From Gemmataceae bacterium (lineage in GTDB: Bacteria > Planctomycetota > Planctomycetia > Gemmatales > Gemmataceae), in NCBI GenBank assembly GCA_028288765.1, contig JAQGHQ010000393.1, forward strand, positions 1-46,743: a stretch of DNA of 46,743 nucleotides, written 5' to 3'. Positions 17,701 through 25,560 of the stretch are shown here, piece by piece. Numbering within the stretch: the first letter of the stretch is position 1; every line of letters begins with the position of its first letter. The notes beneath the pieces were generated by a model. That model did no database searches. It saw only the letters and a list, made by a program, of their open reading frames with translations, and was not told where the DNA came from. The position numbers were made by a program, and so were the translations under genes.

Positions 17701-18603
17701 TTAAACGGCGGAGACGGTGATCGGGGGCAGGTTCACCAGACCAACGGGCGGTACATTCGTCTGCTGGGCCGGGAAGAGGAGCGGACCGAACGCACTTCCG
17801 CCAAACGGGATGGCGTAAGTCAACGCGACCGCCCCGTGCGTCAGGGTCAGCTCCCATCCCCTGGTGTTACACAGCCGCAAGCGGATATGACCGACATGAA
17901 TCCCGTCCCCGGCGTTGTCCCACGTCGGGGACGGGCTGTCCGCCACCTGCCGCAGCGCCCAGATCGCGTTGAGCGCCCGCAGCGGGTCGGCGTGGAACCC
18001 GGCAATCACCACGCACCAGAGTGCCGGGTAAGTGGTCACCTTGGTCGCCGCGGCAGTCGCGATCATTACGGCACCGGAGCCGGTCCCGCACGGACCGGTC
18101 GTCCCGGGTATCCCCGTGAACGGGATCTCGTCGAGGACCCAGCTGCTCCCGCTCCCGCTGCCCGCGGTCGGCCGGCTCCAAACCGCGAGAGTATCCGCCA
18201 CTCCGGCGGCAGAATAGCAGGCCCCGGGGATCTCGTTCCCGGCCGACCAGGTCCACAACGATTGGGACGCGTCGGGTATCCCCCGTACCGCACTGGCTCC
18301 TGGGGTTGCCGACGGGACATAGCTCGAAGTCGGGCTGGCGAGCGCGAACACGTCGGCCTGGGCGGTAGAGTAGGTTACCCAGCCGCAGATCGTCCCGATC
18401 CCGGTCCCGGAACCGCTCCCACCCATTTGTCGGACGGGACAGGTCGAGTTGCTCTGGGGTGACGATGATGTCACGTTCCCGAACAGGCGCGCCTGGACCA
18501 CCGCCGCGGGCGGGTGTTGAATCAGCACGGGCCTGGCACCCCCCTGGGTTGGGATATGAACCTCCAGGCGAATGCTGATGTGCTCGGGACTGGGCGAACT
18601 CAT
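17701..18603 (-). CDS. Unknown Ser/Gly/Pro-rich protein in the kinase-glycosyltransferase operon
   Basis: I do not recognise this 300-residue protein. It has no signal peptide or membrane span. Its composition is rich in Ser, Thr, Gly, Pro and Ala, with a few Trp and Cys. WVTYSTAQAD near 75 and the C-terminal half (WVLDEIPF, LRALNAIWALRQVAD) look like a beta-sandwich. It lies 17 bases after the kinase stop and four before the glycosyltransferase start, so it belongs to the same transcript. It might be an acceptor, structural or phage-tail-like protein; none of these can be chosen. Confidence 0.6.
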   Translation of the reverse strand: MSSPSPEHISIRLEVHIPTQGGARPVLIQHPPAAVVQARLFGNVTSSSPQSNSTCPVRQMGGSGSGTGIGTICGWVTYSTAQADVFALASPTSSYVPSATPGASAVRGIPDASQSLWTWSAGNEIPGACYSAAGVADTLAVWSRPTAGSGSGSSWVLDEIPFTGIPGTTGPCGTGSGAVMIATAAATKVTTYPALWCVVIAGFHADPLRALNAIWALRQVADSPSPTWDNAGDGIHVGHIRLRLCNTRGWELTLTHGAVALTYAIPFGGSAFGPLLFPAQQTNVPPVGLVNLPPITVSAV

Positions 18604-18620
18604 GGGCGAAATCCTGTTTG

Positions 18621-20552
18621 TTAGCGAACTCGTACACGGAGCGAACGGAACGTCGCACTGCTGTTCTCGACGAAGAGCCCGACCGGCCCGGCGGCGGGAC
18701 AGCCCAGATCACCCAGGACGTCCTTCGCGACCGGCTTATCGTTCCAGGTGACGCCGGTCAGCCCCCCAGGCCCGAGGGTGACACCCAGCCGTTGGTCGCC
18801 CTGCGGAAAACGGGGTATGCCGCCTCCCCCCTTCAGATGGCGGATATAGAGTTGTCCGGTCTGGTCGAACCGTCGGAAGTCTCCGAGTTCCAGAGTTCGG
18901 GAGTCTACGGGTTCCGGGATGGGGCCGCGGGGAACTGGGCTCAACATGTCGACGCGTAAATACGACCCCCAAATGGTCGCCTGGCCGGGGATCTTCTCCG
19001 CGCGACCACAAAAAAAGAGCCCCATCCCCCCGGTCCAGGGGTGCTGGTACATGGTCACCTCGAGGTCGAATTCCTTGGCGTCGATCTTCTCGACCTCGAC
19101 CACCCCCCACCCCGCATTGCTGAGCCAGAGCTCGTGTTTCTCGGGAGCTGCCCTCCACGACGATTTCTCGGGAGGGTTCTGCCACTCGGATTTCTCGGGA
19201 GGGTTCTGCCACTCGAGGAAATCGACCTGCCGGTCCAGCAGTTCCACCCACTGGCCTGGCGGAAAGATCCGCGTCCCGCGCAGAGGCCGCGGGGGCGGCG
19301 CGACCTCCAGAGGGGGGCCGGGAAGCGGCTCGGGCGGTCGCCCCTCATCGGGTGCGACCGGGTCCTGACCGTCGGCTCCGGCACCGGGTCTTCCCCCTGC
19401 TCCCAGAATCACGACCAGCGCGAGGCCGGCAACGATCCCCGCGAGAATGGCCGCGACGACCCACCGTCGATACCGACGTGATAGCCGGGGTAGCGGGGCG
19501 GGCCGCGCCGGGGAAGCCAACCGGGCGGTGGTGTGGCCATTCTGTGTCACAGTTGGTTGAACGGCGGCCGGCTGATCCGGGGAGGGGAGCAGATTCGGTA
19601 GCGGGGTCGGCACCTCGGTCGGATCGGCCGCCGGAATCGCGGCGAGTCGGCCGAGGTCCTGGCCCTGGCAGAACGAGGCCAGTTCCAGGGCGACCTTGGC
19701 GGGAGCCAGTGGCCGGGCCGAAGGGTCCTTTTCCAGCATCCGGGCGATCAACGCCTCCAACGCCTCCGGTACGTCCGGTCGCTTCTCGCGGACGGGAGGC
19801 GGGGTGGCCTCGTTGTGCGCCCGAAACTTCTCGTAGGCCGTCTCGAACCCGGGCCCGGTGAAGGGGGGAGACCCGGTGAGCAACGAGTACAGAGTACACC
19901 CGAGGCTGTAGACGTCCGCCCGGATGTCGACGTCGCGGCTGCCCCGGGCCTGCTCCGGCGCGATGAAATCGGCCGTCCCCATCACCGTCCCGGTGATGGT
20001 GAGCTGCTCGCCGCCGTCGCCCGGCCCCCCCAGGCGGACGAGGCCGAGGTCGAGAACCCGGACGATCCCGTCCCGGCCGAGGAGGAGATTGGACGGCTTG
20101 ATGTCCCGGTGGATCATCCCGTGCTGGTGGATGAAGTCGAGCGCGTCGGCCGTCTGGCGGGCGATCTCACACGCATCCGCCAGCGACATCTGGCCGAGGG
20201 ACCCGAGGACCCGGGCGATGTCCATGCCCTCCACGTACTCCATCGCCAGGTAGTAGTACCCGCCGGATTCGCCCGCGTCGGTGGCCCGGGCGATGTGGGG
20301 GTGGCTCAGCCGGCCGAGGGCTTCCATCTCCCGGTGAAAGCGGTCGACCGCGTCCGGGTCATTTGCGCGGTGGGGGGAAAGGACTTTGAGGGCGGCGATC
20401 CGCTTTAACCGCGAGTGCCGGGCCTTGAAAACCATTCCCATCCCGCCCCGGCCGAGCCGGACGATTAACTCGTACGGTCCGACCGAGTGGGAACGCGGAT
20501 CGGGAAGTGAGCTAACCGTCTTCAAAACCGACACCCGACGATGATCGATCAC
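18621..20552 (-). CDS. Transmembrane Ser/Thr protein kinase with C-terminal lectin-like/DUF1080-like domain
   Basis: This 643-residue Hanks-type kinase has the glycine loop GRGGMGMVF (34-42), catalytic Lys56, HRD at 148-150, DLG at 168-170 (Gly in place of Phe before the last Gly is not seen; DLG replaces DFG) and an APE-type PEQ at 199-201. A Pro-rich linker and a membrane span at about 365-388 follow. The exposed C-terminus (about 440-643) has a beta-sandwich character like DUF1080/LamG domains and may sense or bind glycans. Three tandem nine-residue units of the EWQNPPEKS type open this domain. The only start in reach of the kinase domain is GTG 20552, with a poor ribosome site. It is first in a tight operon with an unknown protein and a glycosyltransferase. 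Confidence 0.85.
   Translation of the reverse strand: MIDHRRVSVLKTVSSLPDPRSHSVGPYELIVRLGRGGMGMVFKARHSRLKRIAALKVLSPHRANDPDAVDRFHREMEALGRLSHPHIARATDAGESGGYYYLAMEYVEGMDIARVLGSLGQMSLADACEIARQTADALDFIHQHGMIHRDIKPSNLLLGRDGIVRVLDLGLVRLGGPGDGGEQLTITGTVMGTADFIAPEQARGSRDVDIRADVYSLGCTLYSLLTGSPPFTGPGFETAYEKFRAHNEATPPPVREKRPDVPEALEALIARMLEKDPSARPLAPAKVALELASFCQGQDLGRLAAIPAADPTEVPTPLPNLLPSPDQPAAVQPTVTQNGHTTARLASPARPAPLPRLSRRYRRWVVAAILAGIVAGLALVVILGAGGRPGAGADGQDPVAPDEGRPPEPLPGPPLEVAPPPRPLRGTRIFPPGQWVELLDRQVDFLEWQNPPEKSEWQNPPEKSSWRAAPEKHELWLSNAGWGVVEVEKIDAKEFDLEVTMYQHPWTGGMGLFFCGRAEKIPGQATIWGSYLRVDMLSPVPRGPIPEPVDSRTLELGDFRRFDQTGQLYIRHLKGGGGIPRFPQGDQRLGVTLGPGGLTGVTWNDKPVAKDVLGDLGCPAAGPVGLFVENSSATFRSLRVRVR
19135..19215 (-). 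repeat. 27-bp in-frame tandem repeat inside the kinase gene
   Basis: The units 19162-19188 and 19189-19215 are identical; a diverged third unit is at 19135-19161. Each codes for nine residues (EWQNPPEKS, the same again, then SWRAAPEKH). Exact identity of two copies shows a recent duplication. Unit number may vary between strains. Confidence 0.85.
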
Positions 20553-20859
20553 GGTTAACGGGCACAGTCGAATACGGCCGAGTTTACCATATTCCCGTCA
20601 GTCTGCCACTACCTCATCCGTTCTTCGCGGAATCGGGGGAAGCAAGCAATGGCAGGTAAAACCGTTGAGCTTTTTGCGCCGCTTGTCGCCTCGTCAGTCG
20701 GCCCCACCGGCGTCTTTCACCCATGTCCCCGAGGCGCGCCCCGATTCGGCCCAGAAGACCGACCGACGAGACGGCGCCGGGAGACCCGGCGGCGAGACGA
20801 CGGACCGGCGTGCCGCATCGGAAGTCGTCGGATGATCGGGACGGTCGCGTGCCGGCGGG
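20553..20859. other. Upstream region of the kinase operon
   Basis: This 307-base gap between two leftward genes should hold the promoter of the kinase operon and the end of the S41-like transcript. I see no gene, repeat or clear hairpin. An AT-richer patch at 20580-20600 is the likeliest promoter site, but its boxes are not convincing. Confidence 0.4.
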
Positions 20860-22512
20860 TTATTTGGCCCCGACCGGTCTACCGAGTTGCTTGCGGAGGT
20901 GGGCCAGTGCCGCGGCCCGATACGGGTCTTTGCCGGGGTCATCGAACGGAAGGGCTTCCTGACTGTTCGCCGGCCGGAGGGCGTGCTCGTCCGCCCACCG
21001 ACGGAGCTGGGCCGAGAGGTCCGCGGTCACCGGGACCTCGAGGCCGGGGTCCGGGCGGATGCCCCAGTCGTCGGTCGGCCCGCTGTCGGGCCGTTTTCCC
21101 CTCGGCTTACCATTCGGACGGAGCGTGGTCCCGGTCGTCACCTTGAACTTGAGTCCACCGAACCCGGTATCGACCATGTTCTGGATCAACGCCCGGCCCA
21201 CCGTCCGTTGCCCCATCACCACACACCTCCCGTTGTCCTGCAGCGCGGCGGCGATGAGCTCACCGCCCCCCATCGTCTCCGAGCCGACCAGGACGACGAG
21301 AGGCGGGGCGAGGAACTTGCCGCTGAAGGGCGGGCCGGCCCGATACCCCCGCTCCGGGAGAAGGGGTCCGTTCGGGTCCGGCCTGGCCTGCACCTCGGCG
21401 ATCAGACTTTCCGGCTTCAGGAACATCCCGGCAATCTGGGTCCCGTGAGCGACCCATCCCCCGGGGCACCACCGCAGGTCGAGGATGAGCCCGCGGCAGC
21501 CGCGCTTGGTCAAGTCGTCGAGCATCTCGGCCAGCGTTTCGTCAGACTTGTTTTCGATAGGCCCCACCCGGATGTAGCCGATCCGGTACTCCCGGTCGAG
21601 CATGCAATCCCACTTCCCCTCCGCGACCCGGATTACGCCGAATACGGCCTCGGGCGTGTACGCCTGGGTTTCCAGCACCAGCGTGATCGGCGCGGGGGTG
21701 CCCGCCCGACGGAACTTGAATGTTCGTTTGATCGCAAGAGGCTGTCCGGTGTTGGGGTCGAACCCGGCGCCCGGGTGGTAGGCCAAGCGGGCGAACAGAT
21801 GGTTCGCCTCGGCAGCAGTAATTTCGATGCCGTCGACCTGAGAGATCACGTCACCGGGTTTCACCCCGGCCCGCTGGGCGGGGCTGCCCGGGATCACTTT
21901 TTTCACCCGCCACGGGAAGCTGGCCGGCGACGGGACCTCGCCCGGCTTCGGGAGTGGGCCGAAGACCCCGACCGGCGGGATCATGCCGGTCGCCATCCCG
22001 TGCTCCACCCGGTACACGCTCCACCGCTGTCCGCCCGCCCCGTCCAGTTCGAGGCCGATCCCGTAATCCATGTCCACCGAGACGGTGGAGTTCATCGGCG
22101 GACTGACAAGACCGCAATACGGGTCGGTCGCGTGGCGGAACCCGTTAACCGCCGCGAACAGGGCCCGGGGACCGCTCAGGGAGGGACGGTTGCCGAGCCT
22201 GATCCGGGTGTCGATCAGTACCTCGAGTAATTCCGTCTCCCCGGCCCGGGCGGCCGTCCGAAGGACGTCGTCCGGGGGAACGAGCCCGGCTTCTTCGTAC
22301 AGGCCGCGGATCGATCCGCGGATCAGCTCCTTCATTTCGACCTTGCGCGGGTAGTACTTCTCGCGGACGATGTGCCCGGTCTGGTACACCACGTGGGCGA
22401 ATTGCGTCGCCTGGTTGCGATCGGCGGGGACGGCGCCGGGTGGGGGAGGCGGGACCGGGACCGGGGCCGCGGGGGTGAGGAGGAGGAGACCGACGCCGGC
22501 GAACCCGAGCAT
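20860..22512 (-). CDS. S41/CtpA-like protein with PDZ domain, catalytic Ser and Lys replaced
   Basis: This 550-residue exported protein has a signal peptide (hydrophobic 1-17), a PDZ domain at about 200-285 (WRVKKVIPGSPAQRAGVKPGD) and a C-terminal-processing-protease core at about 310-475. The core follows S41 order: GYIRVGPIE, GLILDLRWCPGG, LVVLVGSETMGGGELIAAAL, MGQRTVGR and VTTGTTLRPNG. In active CtpA/D1P/Prc enzymes the SASASE serine and, 25 residues later, the GKG lysine form the catalytic dyad. Here those positions are Gly415 and Arg440. A strong GGGAGGA ribosome site fixes ATG 22512. It is probably a non-cleaving substrate-binding or scaffold protein outside the cytoplasm. A divergent promoter region separates it from the phosphatase gene. 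Confidence 0.8.
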   Translation of the reverse strand: MLGFAGVGLLLLTPAAPVPVPPPPPGAVPADRNQATQFAHVVYQTGHIVREKYYPRKVEMKELIRGSIRGLYEEAGLVPPDDVLRTAARAGETELLEVLIDTRIRLGNRPSLSGPRALFAAVNGFRHATDPYCGLVSPPMNSTVSVDMDYGIGLELDGAGGQRWSVYRVEHGMATGMIPPVGVFGPLPKPGEVPSPASFPWRVKKVIPGSPAQRAGVKPGDVISQVDGIEITAAEANHLFARLAYHPGAGFDPNTGQPLAIKRTFKFRRAGTPAPITLVLETQAYTPEAVFGVIRVAEGKWDCMLDREYRIGYIRVGPIENKSDETLAEMLDDLTKRGCRGLILDLRWCPGGWVAHGTQIAGMFLKPESLIAEVQARPDPNGPLLPERGYRAGPPFSGKFLAPPLVVLVGSETMGGGELIAAALQDNGRCVVMGQRTVGRALIQNMVDTGFGGLKFKVTTGTTLRPNGKPRGKRPDSGPTDDWGIRPDPGLEVPVTADLSAQLRRWADEHALRPANSQEALPFDDPGKDPYRAAALAHLRKQLGRPVGAK

Positions 22513-22663
22513 GTGCAGTCCTCCCGAACGGACAGGGCTCCAGCTTTTTACTCTCAGGTTAGCGGACCCGGGCCGCAAGTCACAATCCGGTAACAGCCCT
22601 ATTCGTAACCCGGTGACCGACGCGGCCCGCGAACCTGGCCCCCGACACACGAGACACGGGATC

Positions 22664-23323
22664 ATGACGACGATCTGGCTCACGCGCCACGCCGAGACGG
22701 CTGTCCCCACCGTGTTTCATGGGGCCGAATCCGACATCGGACTGAGCGCCCTCGGCCGCCGACAGGCGGACCGTGCCGCCGCCTGGTTCCGCCCGTTCGC
22801 CCCGACCGCCGTGGTTTCCTCGGCGATGACCCGGGCGAGGGACACCGCCGCCCCGATCGCCGCCGCGGCCGGGGTGCCGCACGTGATCGAGCCGGACCTG
22901 CACGAGCGGCGGGTCGGCATCCTGTCGGGCACCGCGTTCTCTTCGGCCGGCGGGCCGTGGCCGGACACCATCAACCGGTGGACGGCCGGGGAAACAGACT
23001 TCACCATGGCCGGGGCCGAGTCGTTCGACCAGCTGCGCGAGCGGCTCGTCCCGGCGTTCTGCCGGGTCGCCGAATCGTTCGCCGGCGGCCGGCTCGTGGT
23101 CGTGGCGCACGGCGTCGTGTGCAAGGTCCTGCTGCTCACCCTGCTGCGAGAGTACACGCCGGCCGACTGGCTCCGGCTCGGCCGGGTCGCGAACCTCTCG
23201 GTAACCGAACTCGCCTGGGAAGGGGAGAACTGGAGGGTCCGCCGGCTTCTCGAAGTCCCGCCCCCGGTGGCCGCGCTCACGGACGGGACCCCGACGGGCG
23301 TGGGCGAGAAGTCTCAGGGGTAA
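22664..23323 (+). CDS. Histidine phosphatase (phosphoglycerate mutase-like) family protein
   Basis: This 219-residue protein carries the RHG-type motif as TRHAE near residue 7, with His9 as the phospho-acceptor, and a second histidine in VVVAHGVV near 148. LHERRVGILSG is the conserved acid-containing segment in the middle. Family members remove phosphate from sugar phosphates, alpha-ribazole phosphate or phosphoproteins; the substrate is open. I start at ATG 22664, right before the catalytic strand, because upstream sequence in the same frame lies in the divergent promoter and is not protein-like. Confidence 0.8.
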   Translation: MTTIWLTRHAETAVPTVFHGAESDIGLSALGRRQADRAAAWFRPFAPTAVVSSAMTRARDTAAPIAAAAGVPHVIEPDLHERRVGILSGTAFSSAGGPWPDTINRWTAGETDFTMAGAESFDQLRERLVPAFCRVAESFAGGRLVVVAHGVVCKVLLLTLLREYTPADWLRLGRVANLSVTELAWEGENWRVRRLLEVPPPVAALTDGTPTGVGEKSQG

Positions 23324-23508
23324 AACTGGGCGGCCACGGATGACACGGGGACGCATTCCGGAACCGGTCTTGACACGCGACTTGACCCCCCATCCGCATT
23401 GTGCGGTTCAGATGAAGTGCCCGCGCCGGCGCGACCGATACCTCTTGCCAGTGGGACGGGCGAATGACGCCCGCGGAGGGCCGCCGGGGAAAACCGGGGC
23501 CCCACCGG

Positions 23509-23557
23509 CCGGGCTGTGAAGCCCGGACGGACGCCCGGCCGGGCTTCTCAGCCCGGC
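23509..23557. repeat. Pair of GCCGGGCT palindromes (REP-like)
   Basis: CCGGGCT-GTGA-AGCCCGG (23509-23526) and GCCGGGCT-TCTC-AGCCCGGC (23538-23557) are two hairpins of 7-8 bp in direct order, 11 bases apart. They are not followed by T runs. They lie between the phosphatase stop and the histidine kinase, a typical place for dispersed REP-like units. Confidence 0.6.
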
Positions 23558-23591
23558 AGTCAGGACGGGGATCGGAGCCAGAGGGGGAATC

Positions 23592-24359
23592 GTGCTTATG
23601 ACCGGCCAAGACGTGCTGGCCCCGGCAACCGAAACGGAGACGCTGCGGCAGCAGCTCCTCCAGGCCCAGCGGCTCAGCAGCGTCGGGGAGTTGGCCTCCA
23701 GCATCGCCCACGAGTTCAACAACATCCTGACAACCATCATCAACTCCGCCAAGCTCGGGATGAGAAATGCGGACCCGGTCGACAAGCAGCAGGCGTTCGA
23801 GCGGGTGGTCAAGGCCGGGCAGCGGGCCGCGACCATCGCCGGCGGGATGCTCGGGTTCGCCCGAAAAAGTTCTTCCCACCGGCAGAAATGCGACGTCATC
23901 AGGCTGGTCGAGGAGGTTCTCGTCCTCACCGAGAAAGACCTGGGAAAGCACCGCGTTCAGGTGGAAACCCGCTTCGACTCCCGGCCCACGGTCTGGGCGG
24001 TGCCCGGCCAGATCGAGCAGATCCTGGTAAACCTGGTGATCAACGCCCGCCAGGCGATGACGAACGGCGGGCGGCTGAAGATCGAGGTGAGGGAGAACGC
24101 GGAGGCGGACGTGATCGAGGTGCGGGTGTCGGATACCGGGGTCGGCATCCCCCCGGACCACCTCCGGCAGATCTTCGAGCCGTTCTTCACCACCAAGCAG
24201 CCGGACGAGTACGGCCGGGGCGGGACCGGGCTGGGGCTCTCCGTCTGCCGCCAGATCATCGAGCAGCACCACGGCCGCATCCGGGTCGAGAGCGTCGTCG
24301 GGAAGGGCTCGACGTTCACCGTCAAGCTCCCGCGGCGGCTCTCGGAAGACCCGGAGTAA
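23592..24359 (+). CDS. Soluble sensor histidine kinase
   Basis: This 255-residue protein has a short N-terminal coiled-coil-like segment, the HisKA box SIAHEFNNILT with His40, and a full HATPase domain: NLVINARQAM (N box), DTGVGIP (G1), FEPFFTTK (F box) and GGTGLGLSVC (G2). The HEFNN form is typical of NtrB-like and hybrid kinases. There is no membrane span, PAS domain or receiver, and no response regulator nearby, so the input and partner are unknown. GAGGGGG lies four bases before GTG 23592; an ATG two codons later is also possible. A clear terminator follows the gene. Confidence 0.85.
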   Translation: MLMTGQDVLAPATETETLRQQLLQAQRLSSVGELASSIAHEFNNILTTIINSAKLGMRNADPVDKQQAFERVVKAGQRAATIAGGMLGFARKSSSHRQKCDVIRLVEEVLVLTEKDLGKHRVQVETRFDSRPTVWAVPGQIEQILVNLVINARQAMTNGGRLKIEVRENAEADVIEVRVSDTGVGIPPDHLRQIFEPFFTTKQPDEYGRGGTGLGLSVCRQIIEQHHGRIRVESVVGKGSTFTVKLPRRLSEDPE

Positions 24360-24382
24360 ATCAGGGCAATTGGGGAAGACGC

Positions 24383-24417
24383 AGAGGCCGGGAGGCTTTC
24401 CGGCCTCTTGCTTTTTT
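24383..24417 (+). terminator. Rho-independent terminator of the histidine kinase gene
   Basis: A 9-bp stem AGAGGCCGG/CCGGCCTCT (24383-24391 with 24400-24408) is followed by TGC and six Ts (24412-24417). It lies 24 bases after the stop codon. Confidence 0.85.
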
Positions 24418-24530
24418 GCCCCGTCGAGATCCTCGGCGGGTGGCTGGGGTAGTCATCCCAACGGGGGGTGGAACTCCGGGCATAGTCCGGGTCGGGGGAT
24501 CTCGACCGATTTCCTGGCAGACAAAACCAA

Positions 24531-24698
24531 TCGTAGGGCCGGCTGTGCCGGCCGTCGCCGTTGGTTCGTAGGGCCGGCTGTGCCCGCCGCAATCGTTGAC
24601 TTCTAAACAGGAAACGGCCTCACACAAGGGGGCCGGCTGTGCCCGCCGCAATCGTTGACTTCTAACCAGGAAACGGCCGGCACAGCCGGCCCTACGTT
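24531..24698. repeat. GTAGGGCCGGCTGTGCCGGC repeat cluster with 49-bp direct repeat
   Basis: The palindromic core GGGCCGGCTGTGCC starts at 24536, 24571 and 24629, and again in inverted direction at about 24676-24698. The last two direct copies extend for about 49 bp through CCGCAATCGTTGACTTCTAA and AGGAAACGGCC with one mismatch. The outer ends TCGTAGGG and CCCTACG make the whole block roughly inverted-repeat bounded. It is non-coding and lies between the kinase terminator and a convergent lipoprotein gene. Confidence 0.75.
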
Positions 24699-24712
24699 GT
24701 GTCCGGCAGTCC

Positions 24713-25321
24713 TTACTTACACGTCCGGATCCGCTCCAGCAGGAGTTGTTCGAACGCATAGTCGCGGCCGACCCGGAACCAGCTCACGCCGCCCGGGGCG
24801 AACGCCGCCGGGCCGATCACGTCGAGCTGCCGGTCGACCGTCGGGGCCTCCTGGAACACCGCACCGCCGACCGCCTGCCGGGTTGGCCTGAGCAGGTCCT
24901 CCATCTCCTTCTCGACGACAACATACACCAGATACCCGCCCCGCTCGCCGACCCGGATCTCGACAACCGCCGTCTGCCGGAAGGTCTGGAACGTGGCCAG
25001 CAACCGGCTCCGCGGGTCGGGGTTGCCGCCCTTCCAGACCTGTTCGTATCCGGGCGCACTCCGCGGCCTCGTCACGATCCGCCCCTCGTACGGGTTCGCG
25101 GAGAGGATCTCGAAGTAGTCGTCGAGAACGTCGATGCACTTCTCGAACACCTCCCGGTAGGACACCCCCGTCGGCACCCCGGGGGATACGAGGACCGGGT
25201 TCTCGATCCCGTCCGCCTTCCGGACGAGGACCGGGTTGTCAACCGGCGGGGCGGTCGCGCACCCGGCCGCCCCGGACACACCAACGGCCACGGCCCACCC
25301 AATCCGAATTCCCCTGGCCAT
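24713..25321 (-). CDS. Lipoprotein of unknown function
   Basis: This is a 202-residue protein whose N-terminal hydrophobic stretch ends in GAAGC (Cys21), a lipobox-like site. The mature part contains SYREVFEKCIDVLDDYFEIL and VVEIRV/YLVYVVVEKEME segments, the pattern of small planctomycete lipoproteins of unassigned function. A GGGGGGAG ribosome site supports ATG 25321 over the longer frame. It is divergent from the HEAT/propeller gene across 240 bases. Confidence 0.7.
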   Translation of the reverse strand: MARGIRIGWAVAVGVSGAAGCATAPPVDNPVLVRKADGIENPVLVSPGVPTGVSYREVFEKCIDVLDDYFEILSANPYEGRIVTRPRSAPGYEQVWKGGNPDPRSRLLATFQTFRQTAVVEIRVGERGGYLVYVVVEKEMEDLLRPTRQAVGGAVFQEAPTVDRQLDVIGPAAFAPGGVSWFRVGRDYAFEQLLLERIRTCK

Positions 25322-25560
25322 CGGGCTCCCCCCCGTACCGGCTCGTCCGGAAGAGTGGCCGGCCCGCTCACGGGCCGACGAGTACGTACCCCCCGTAGGG
25401 GAATGGACCACCCTACCCGGTACCCACGGTGTCGTGTGAACCGGCTCTATGCCCGCCCGGGGCGGCGGCGTCAAGCCGGGGCGGAAAAGGGTTTCCCCTG
25501 CCGCGCCGGGTTGCGTACAGTGACAGGAGCCCGACTCCTCACACTGCCCGGAGCCCGCCG

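Noticed and set aside
24531..24698. CRISPR array or attachment site in the direct-repeat block
   Set aside because: Too few units, palindromic cores and no spacers of regular length.
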